Positions 59,297 through 64,000 of a DNA stretch of 64,000 nt are shown here, in pieces. The stretch lies in assembly GCA_934316925.1 (NCBI GenBank), contig CAKREC010000007.1:1-64000 (forward strand), written 5' to 3'. The notes beneath the pieces are model-generated. The model searched no databases. It was not told the origin of the DNA and worked only from the letters and a program-made list of their open reading frames with translations. The stretch comes from an uncultured Eubacterium sp. Lineage in GTDB: Bacteria; Bacillota; Clostridia; Lachnospirales; Lachnospiraceae. The position numbers and the translations under genes are program-made. Positions within the stretch are counted from its first letter, which is position 1, and each line of letters begins with the position of its first letter.

Positions 59297-59829
59297 TGGG
59301 TACCTGGAACTCCCGTGGACTGCGTGGATCCTTTCTGGAAGAACTGATCAATATGACAAATGAAAAGTACCGCAACCAAAAACTTGCACTGATCCAGAAA
59401 ATTCCAACCCCGATCAAGCCGATTCAGATCGACAAGGAACACCGGCACATTACACTTGCATACTTCGAACAGAAAAGTACAGTGGATTACATCGGAGTTG
59501 TGCAGGGGATCCCAGTCTGCTTTGATGCCAAAGAATGTGCTACGGACCGGTTTGCACTGGCCAATGTGCATCCGCATCAGGTTGCGTTTATGGAGGCTTT
59601 CGAAGAGCAGGAGGGAATTGCCTTTCTACTTATTTATTTTAAAGCCAGCGAAAAGTATATGTATCTCCCTTTCCGGAAACTGAAAGGATTCTGGCAGAGA
59701 ATGGAAGAGGGAGGACAGAAAAATTTCAAGTTGGAAGAGCTTGATCCAAGGTATGAGATCTCGACGTACTCCGGTACATTTGTTCATTATTTAGAACAGA
59801 TCCAGATGGATATGGATGAAAGAGAATAA
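59296..59829 (+). CDS. recU: Holliday junction resolvase RecU
   Basis: Resolves four-way DNA junctions in recombination and repair. GTWNSRGLRGSFLEELI is the family N-terminus (N-x-R-G-x-x-x-E). The catalytic triad is in STVDYIGVV (Asp, near 57) and CFDAKEC (D/E-x-K, near 75). NVHPHQVAFMEAFEEQEGIA and LLIYFKASEKYMYLPF are further RecU motifs. 177 residues is normal. It overlaps the preceding stop codon by one base, implying coupled translation with the DJ-1 gene. A long perfect dyad terminator follows. Confidence 0.9.
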   Translation: MGTWNSRGLRGSFLEELINMTNEKYRNQKLALIQKIPTPIKPIQIDKEHRHITLAYFEQKSTVDYIGVVQGIPVCFDAKECATDRFALANVHPHQVAFMEAFEEQEGIAFLLIYFKASEKYMYLPFRKLKGFWQRMEEGGQKNFKLEELDPRYEISTYSGTFVHYLEQIQMDMDERE

Positions 59830-59830
59830 A

Positions 59831-59869
59831 AAAGAAAGCTGCACCGGATTTTGTGGTGCAGCTTTCTTT
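59831..59869. terminator. Bidirectional terminator between recU and the SASP gene
   Basis: AAAGAAAGCTGCACC (59831-59845) and GGTGCAGCTTTCTTT (59855-59869) form a 15-bp perfect stem with a 9-base loop. A-runs before it give a T-run on the minus strand, so it serves both convergent genes. Confidence 0.9.
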
Positions 59870-59884
59870 GCTGTTTGTCATTTC

Positions 59885-60082
59885 TTATTTCATAGATTCT
59901 TCCTGTTTACGGATCATCTGACGAACCATCTCGCCACCTACGGAACCGGCTTCACGGGAAGTAAGATCTCCATTGTAACCTTCTTTCAGGTTTACACCGA
60001 TCTCGTTAGCAACTTCCATCTTGAAACGATTCATAGCTTCCTTTGCTTGTGGTACTTCCATTTTAGAATTTCTGTTTGTCAT
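59885..60082 (-). CDS. Alpha/beta-type small acid-soluble spore protein
   Basis: 65-residue DNA-binding protein that coats and protects spore DNA. FKMEVANEIGV (near 20-31) is the GPR protease cleavage region and GYNGDLTSREAGSVGGEMVR the conserved C-terminal DNA-binding block of the family. Its presence indicates a spore-forming host. I start at ATG 60082 (minus), seven bases after GGAGGTG; the in-frame ATG five codons upstream overlaps that site. Expression is expected in the forespore (sigma G). I do not see a convincing sigma-G promoter, only AT-rich DNA with an inverted repeat (60129-60161) upstream. Confidence 0.93.
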   Translation of the reverse strand: MTNRNSKMEVPQAKEAMNRFKMEVANEIGVNLKEGYNGDLTSREAGSVGGEMVRQMIRKQEESMK

Positions 60083-60128
60083 AATGTTCACCTCCAAATT
60101 TTTTCTTTTATCATATTTATTGAAAAGA

Positions 60129-60161
60129 CAAAGGAATGTGTCCGGCAGTCACATCCCTTTG
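60129..60161. repeat. Inverted repeat upstream of the SASP gene
   Basis: CAAAGGAATGTG (60129-60140) and CACATCCCTTTG (60150-60161), 12-bp arms with one mismatch and a 9-base loop. On the minus strand it is followed by TCTTTTC. The interval 60083-60338 holds nothing else I can call, apart from a stretch of AT-rich DNA. Confidence 0.5.
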
Positions 60162-60338
60162 ACGTGTCTGCTTTCTTTCATTCGTTTATCTTGGTATTAT
60201 TGTGTCCGGATTTCTTTTAAATATGATGGAAACATATGGGAAAAATGTGATATTGTGAAAAAAATGACAATATATAAAGGAATGATACTGGTTTTTTGTT
60301 CAGATTGACAAAAAAATTACAATCTTTGAAATTTATCA

Positions 60339-60367
60339 TTGAATTTCTTTTGGTTTGACAGTATAAT
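60339..60367 (+). promoter_or_regulatory. Strong sigma-A promoter of xfp
   Basis: TTGAAT (60339-60344) and perfect TATAAT (60362-60367) with a 17-base spacer; transcription should start near 60374, 36 bases before the ATG. A TTGACA (60355-60360) also lies inside the spacer. Confidence 0.82.
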
Positions 60368-60409
60368 GAAGAAGTATAAATTTGAGAATTATGTCGAAAG
60401 GAGTTCATT

Positions 60410-62815
60410 ATGAGCGAAACTACATGTCTTGAGAAGCAGCCTATTTGCGATGAGATGCTTCAGAAAATGGATGCTTACTGGCGTGCTGCAAACTATTTGT
60501 CAGCTGGACAGTTGTATTTATTGGATAACCCATTGTTGCGTGAGCCATTAACTATGGATCATGTTAAGAAAAAAATCGTAGGTCACTGGGGAACTGTTCC
60601 AGGACAGAACTTTGTCTGGACACATTGTAACCGTGCTATCAAACGTTATGACTTGGATATGATCTACATTTCCGGTCCTGGTCACGGCGGAAACTTCCAG
60701 ATCGCCAATACTTACATCGAGGGAACTTACAGCGAAGTATATCCTAACATTTCCGAGGATTTAGAAGGAATGAAGAAGATGTTCAAACAGTTCTCATTCC
60801 CATGTGGAGTACCTAGTCACTGTGCACCAGAGACTCCAGGTTCCATTAACGAAGGTGGAGAGCTTGGATATTCTGTAGCTCATGCTTTCGGAGCTGTATT
60901 TGATAACCCAGATCTGATCGCTGTTCCAGTTGTAGGTGACGGTGAAGCAGAGACTGGCCCATTAGCTACTTCTTGGCAGTCAAATAAATTCTTGAATCCT
61001 ATCAATGATGGTGCTGTATTGCCTATTCTTCATATGAATGGATACAAGATCAGCAACCCTACTGTATTTGCTCGTATGTCTCATGAAGAAGTTGAGAACT
61101 TCTTTAAGGGATGTGGCTGGGAGCCAATCTTCGTAGAAGCTGCTGACGAAATGAACGAGGGTATCGATCCTGAAGATCATATCGCTATGCACAAAGCTAT
61201 GGCAGAAGCTATGGATACATGTATTGAAAAGATCAAAGAAATCCAGAAGAATGCTCGTGAGAACAACGATGCTTCAAGACCAGCTTGGCCAATGATCGTT
61301 CTTCGTACTCCAAAGGGATGGACAGGTCCTAAAGTAGTAGATGATCTGAAGATCGAAGGATCTTTCCGCGCTCATCAGGTACCAATGTCTATGGAAAAAC
61401 CAGAGCATTTGGATCAGTTGAAAGAGTGGATGTTAAGCTACAAACCAGAAGAGTTATTCAACGAAGATGGTTCTGTAAAAGATGAGATCAAAGAGATGGC
61501 TCCAAAAGGAAATTCCCGTATGGGAGCAAACCCACATGCAAATGGTGGTTTGTTATTGAAAGACCTTCGTCTTCCAGATTTCCGTGAGTATGGTGTTAAA
61601 GATGTTGTTCCTGGAAAGACTCAGGCTCAGGATATGATCGAACTTGGTGCTTATATCCGTGACATCTTCACATTGAATAAAGAAAACAAAAACTTCCGTA
61701 TTTTCGGACCAGATGAGTCTATGTCCAACCGTCTGTATCATGCATTTGAAGTTGAGAATCGTCCTTGGAATGCAAATATGTACAGCGATGATGACAACCT
61801 TGCAACCAATGGCCGCATCATGGATGGTATGCTTTCCGAGCATATGTGCGAGGCTTGGTTAGAGGCTTACTTGTTGACAGGACGTCATGGATTCTTCGCT
61901 AGTTACGAAGCATTTATCCGTGTTGTTGACTCTATGGCAGCTCAGCATGCTAAATGGTTGAAAGTTACAAATCAGCTTTCTTGGAGACAGCCTATCGCTT
62001 CCTTGAACTTCATTTTGACTTCCAACGTATGGCAGCAGGACCACAACGGATTTACACATCAGGATCCAGGTTTCTTGGATCACTTGGCTAACAAAAAAGC
62101 CGATGTTGTTCGTATGTATCTGCCACCAGATGCAAACTGCTTGTTGTCTTGCTTCGATCATTGTATCAAGAGCAAGAACTATGTAAACGCAATCGTTGCT
62201 TCTAAACACCCAAGCAAACAGTGGTTGACGATGGAGCAGGCTGTTAAACATTGTACACAGGGTATCAGTGTTTGGGAATGGGCAAGTAATGACCAGAACG
62301 AAGAGCCAGACTTAGTTATGGCTTGTTGTGGTGACACTCCTACATTGGAGACTTTGGCTGCAACTACAATCCTTCGTGATGCTATGCCACAGCTTAAGAT
62401 TCGTGTTATCAATGTTGTTGACTTGTTCAAACTTGAGTCTGACAGCAAACATCCTCATGGTTTATCTGATCGTGAGTACGATGCATTGTTTACAAAGGAT
62501 ACACCAATCATCTTCGCATTCCATGGTTATCCTACATTGATCCATGAGTTGACTTATGGCCGTCACAACACAAACATTTCCGTTCATGGATATCAGGAAG
62601 AGGGTACAATCACTACTCCATTTGATATGCGTGTTCAGAACGAGATTGACCGTTTCAACCTGGTTAAAGATGCTATTATGCACTTGCCACAGCTTGGAAA
62701 CAAAGGTTCATTCTTGATTCAGGAGATGAATGACAAGTTGGTTGCTCATAAACAGTATATTGCTGAATATGGACAGGATATGCCAGAAGTTCGCGATTGG
62801 GAATGGCATAAATAA
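60410..62815 (+). CDS. xfp: Phosphoketolase (xylulose-5-P / fructose-6-P)
   Basis: Thiamine diphosphate enzyme that splits xylulose-5-P or fructose-6-P with phosphate to acetyl phosphate and a triose/tetrose phosphate. [20 protein letters not shown] near residue 85 and [20 protein letters not shown] near 127 are the phosphoketolase motifs. [20 protein letters not shown] near 175 is the ThDP-binding [23 protein letters not shown] carries the C-terminal catalytic region. 801 residues is full length. Codon use is strikingly different from the neighbours (GCT, CCA, CGT, GTT, AAC preferred), as expected for a very highly expressed gene. AAAGGAG precedes ATG 60410. Confidence 0.96.
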   Translation: MSETTCLEKQPICDEMLQKMDAYWRAANYLSAGQLYLLDNPLLREPLTMDHVKKKIVGHWGTVPGQNFVWTHCNRAIKRYDLDMIYISGPGHGGNFQIANTYIEGTYSEVYPNISEDLEGMKKMFKQFSFPCGVPSHCAPETPGSINEGGELGYSVAHAFGAVFDNPDLIAVPVVGDGEAETGPLATSWQSNKFLNPINDGAVLPILHMNGYKISNPTVFARMSHEEVENFFKGCGWEPIFVEAADEMNEGIDPEDHIAMHKAMAEAMDTCIEKIKEIQKNARENNDASRPAWPMIVLRTPKGWTGPKVVDDLKIEGSFRAHQVPMSMEKPEHLDQLKEWMLSYKPEELFNEDGSVKDEIKEMAPKGNSRMGANPHANGGLLLKDLRLPDFREYGVKDVVPGKTQAQDMIELGAYIRDIFTLNKENKNFRIFGPDESMSNRLYHAFEVENRPWNANMYSDDDNLATNGRIMDGMLSEHMCEAWLEAYLLTGRHGFFASYEAFIRVVDSMAAQHAKWLKVTNQLSWRQPIASLNFILTSNVWQQDHNGFTHQDPGFLDHLANKKADVVRMYLPPDANCLLSCFDHCIKSKNYVNAIVASKHPSKQWLTMEQAVKHCTQGISVWEWASNDQNEEPDLVMACCGDTPTLETLAATTILRDAMPQLKIRVINVVDLFKLESDSKHPHGLSDREYDALFTKDTPIIFAFHGYPTLIHELTYGRHNTNISVHGYQEEGTITTPFDMRVQNEIDRFNLVKDAIMHLPQLGNKGSFLIQEMNDKLVAHKQYIAEYGQDMPEVRDWEWHK

Positions 62816-62843
62816 GATTCGTCATTAAATGATGATATAAAAG

Positions 62844-62869
62844 AGAGGGCTTTTCGGAGCCCTCTTTTT
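62844..62869 (+). terminator. Terminator of xfp
   Basis: AGAGGGCT (62844-62851) pairs with AGCCCTCT (62858-62865) around TTTCGG, then TTTTT. Confidence 0.92.
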
Positions 62870-62898
62870 AAAATAAAAAAAGCATAGGAGATGGTGGG

Positions 62899-63843
62899 AT
62901 GTCTGATAATATAAATGTATCTGTAATAGTTGATAGCACAGAAGAAAAAATTGAGAATCAGATTCATTATGTACGTGGTCAGCAGGTTATGATAGATAGC
63001 GATTTGGCACTGCTTTATAATGTAGAAACGAAAAGATTGAATGAAAGCGTCAAAAGAAATGCGAAACGATTTCCGGAAAGTTTTTGCTTTCGACTGACCG
63101 AGGATGAATATGCTGATTTGAGGTCGCAAATTGCGACCTCAAATACAGAAAATGTGTCTTCAAAAGGAGGACGCAGGTATTTGCCATATGCTTTTACAGA
63201 GCAAGGAATAGCAATGCTGTCAGCTGTCTTAAGGAGTGACGAAGCTATTCAGGTAAGCGTAAATATTATGAATGCTTTTGTAAAAATGCGACGTTTTCTG
63301 GCTGAAAATGCTATGATGTTTGACAAGCTAAATAGCTTGGAACTAAAACAATTAGAGTATCAAAAGGAGTCGAATAAGAAATTTGAACAGATTTTTGCAT
63401 ATATTTCTGAACATGAAGAAGTGGGGCAGAAGGTATTTTTTGAAGGACAGATATATGATGCGTTCAGTCTTCTGGTAAGTCTTGTAGGAAAAGCGGAAAA
63501 ATCAATAGTCCTAATAGACAACTATGTTGATGTTGGAACTTTGAACATTCTTGCCAAGAAGAAAGATGGTGTAGATGCAACGATTTATACTGTTCGCAGA
63601 ACCCGTCTGGTAAGTAAGGATATTGCAAATTTTAACAGCCAGTATCCAACATTAACTGTGAATTATACGGAAGTTTTTCATGACAGATTTCTTATTATAG
63701 ATGAAGAAACAGCATATCATATTGGTGCATCGGTTAAAGATGCCGGTAAAAAATGTTTTGGAATAAGTCGTATAGAAGATGTAAGAATTATTTCAGATAT
63801 ACTTCAGCGCTTAGAAATTGAAACGGAAGAAGCAAACAATTGA
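62899..63843 (+). CDS. ORF6N domain protein with C-terminal PLD-like domain
   Basis: 314 residues. The N-terminal ORF6N domain (about 20-120) shows VRGQQVMIDSDLALLYNVET, RNAKRFPESFCFRLTEDEY and LPYAFTEQGIAMLSAVLRSD, the KilA-N/ORF6N DNA-binding block found in phage and accessory genes. A helical linker follows. The C-terminal 140 residues resemble a phospholipase D-like fold: KSIVLIDNYVDVGTL and FHDRFLIIDEETAYHIGASV (an H-x-R/K-x4-D motif with D after H). Family members are often near defence or mobile genes; the exact role is unknown. GGAGATGG precedes ATG 62899, and it has its own terminator. Codons are more AT-rich than in the xfp gene. Confidence 0.8.
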   Translation: MSDNINVSVIVDSTEEKIENQIHYVRGQQVMIDSDLALLYNVETKRLNESVKRNAKRFPESFCFRLTEDEYADLRSQIATSNTENVSSKGGRRYLPYAFTEQGIAMLSAVLRSDEAIQVSVNIMNAFVKMRRFLAENAMMFDKLNSLELKQLEYQKESNKKFEQIFAYISEHEEVGQKVFFEGQIYDAFSLLVSLVGKAEKSIVLIDNYVDVGTLNILAKKKDGVDATIYTVRRTRLVSKDIANFNSQYPTLTVNYTEVFHDRFLIIDEETAYHIGASVKDAGKKCFGISRIEDVRIISDILQRLEIETEEANN

Positions 63844-63856
63844 ATTATTATGGAAG

Positions 63857-63899
63857 TAGCCATTATGGAGATTGCAAATCTCTGTAATGGTTATTTTTT
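63857..63899 (+). terminator. Terminator after the ORF6N gene
   Basis: TAGCCATTA (63857-63865) pairs with TAATGGTTA (63885-63893), enclosing GAGATT/AATCTC around GCA; six T follow. Confidence 0.88.
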
Positions 63900-63950
63900 C
63901 GATTTTTAAGGCAATGGATGTAGAAAGAGAACCCTAAAGTCTAAATAAAG

Positions 63951-63983
63951 GGGGTGTTGTGTAATTACGACACCTCAGTTTTT
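63951..63983 (+). terminator. Second hairpin with T-run near the window edge
   Basis: GGTGTTGT (63953-63960) pairs with ACGACACC (63967-63974) with one G-U, followed by TCAGTTTTT. The region 63900-64000 has no gene I can support. Confidence 0.6.
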
Positions 63984-64000
63984 ATAGACATGTTGAAATC

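Noticed and set aside
62899..63843. Prophage edge
   Set aside because: ORF6N can be phage-derived, but no other phage-like gene, integrase or att-like repeat is visible next to it within the window.
1..64000. tRNA, rRNA or CRISPR array
   Set aside because: No cloverleaf-like block, rRNA segment or regularly spaced direct repeats were seen in any intergenic space; most gaps are under 150 bases.

Overview
This window looks like a stretch of chromosome from an anaerobic, endospore-forming Firmicute, most likely a Lachnospiraceae-type gut Clostridium. The reasons are AGGAGG-type ribosome binding sites, a small acid-soluble spore protein gene, a heterodimeric pyrD/pyrK dihydroorotate dehydrogenase, BspA-like leucine-rich repeats, an ECF-type transporter and RecU. 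Codons are of moderate G+C except in one AT-rich island (about 36985-40750). I saw no rRNA, tRNA, CRISPR array or intact prophage. The exact species cannot be read from the sequence.

Layout. 1-1576 holds the 3' end of a sulfite/nitrite reductase-like gene, a decayed azlC/azlD pair, ansA (asparaginase) and the tail of an aldo/keto reductase. 1598-4436 is a TrkA/TrkH potassium uptake pair. 4450-7664 is a MacB/FtsX-type ABC transporter behind a promoter with a palindromic operator. 7755-9700 is xpt plus an NCS2 purine permease. 9731-11907 is a secreted LRR protein and an esterase. 11978-16250 is a complete ECF importer (S, A, A', T) followed by a LarA-family nickel racemase homologue. 16303-20257 is a phosphate module: Pho-box-like direct repeats, a Na/Pi cotransporter and a PhoB/PhoR-type two-component system. 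20317-25749 has an ECF sigma factor with a putative anti-sigma protein, a nitroreductase, a MATE exporter, an unknown acidic protein and a DUF11-type repeat protein ending in a very long hairpin.

25790-31403 is asd, a Nudix-like gene and a pyrimidine operon (pyrC, pyrF, pyrK, pyrD). 31400-36969 has a minus-strand glucosaminidase, a DUF1275 protein, a DUF6110-like small protein with a P1B-type metal ATPase, and a membrane diguanylate cyclase. Then comes the AT-rich island: an IS200-like left-end relic, a broken ORF, two overlapping ABC exporter half-transporters and a possible tiny peptide gene. On the minus strand follow an NSS/SNF transporter and an unusual lipoprotein-anchored signal peptidase I-like protein whose catalytic lysine is replaced by histidine. 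43083-45008 encodes GGDEF + degenerate EAL + LamG-like lectin domains in one soluble protein.

45112-51599 is a tetrapyrrole operon leading from glutamyl-tRNA to precorrin-2/sirohydrochlorin (cysG-N-like, hemB, hemL, hemA, hemC, cobA-hemD fusion). A short insertion with a 16-bp direct duplication sits at the end of hemB. 51669-55619 is a large RND permease with an inserted coiled coil. 55650-59829 carries murI, an M23 peptidase, a membrane protein, an RluA-type pseudouridine synthase, a DJ-1 protein and recU. The window closes with the SASP gene (minus), phosphoketolase xfp with a strong promoter and strongly biased codons, and an ORF6N-PLD protein.

The most interesting items are the hemB insertion with its palindrome shared with pyrC, the ECF-LarA cluster, the lipoprotein S26 homologue with a Lys-to-His change, the GGDEF-EAL-LamG fusion, the AT-rich ABC island with a candidate peptide, and the 94-nt hairpin after the DUF11 gene.
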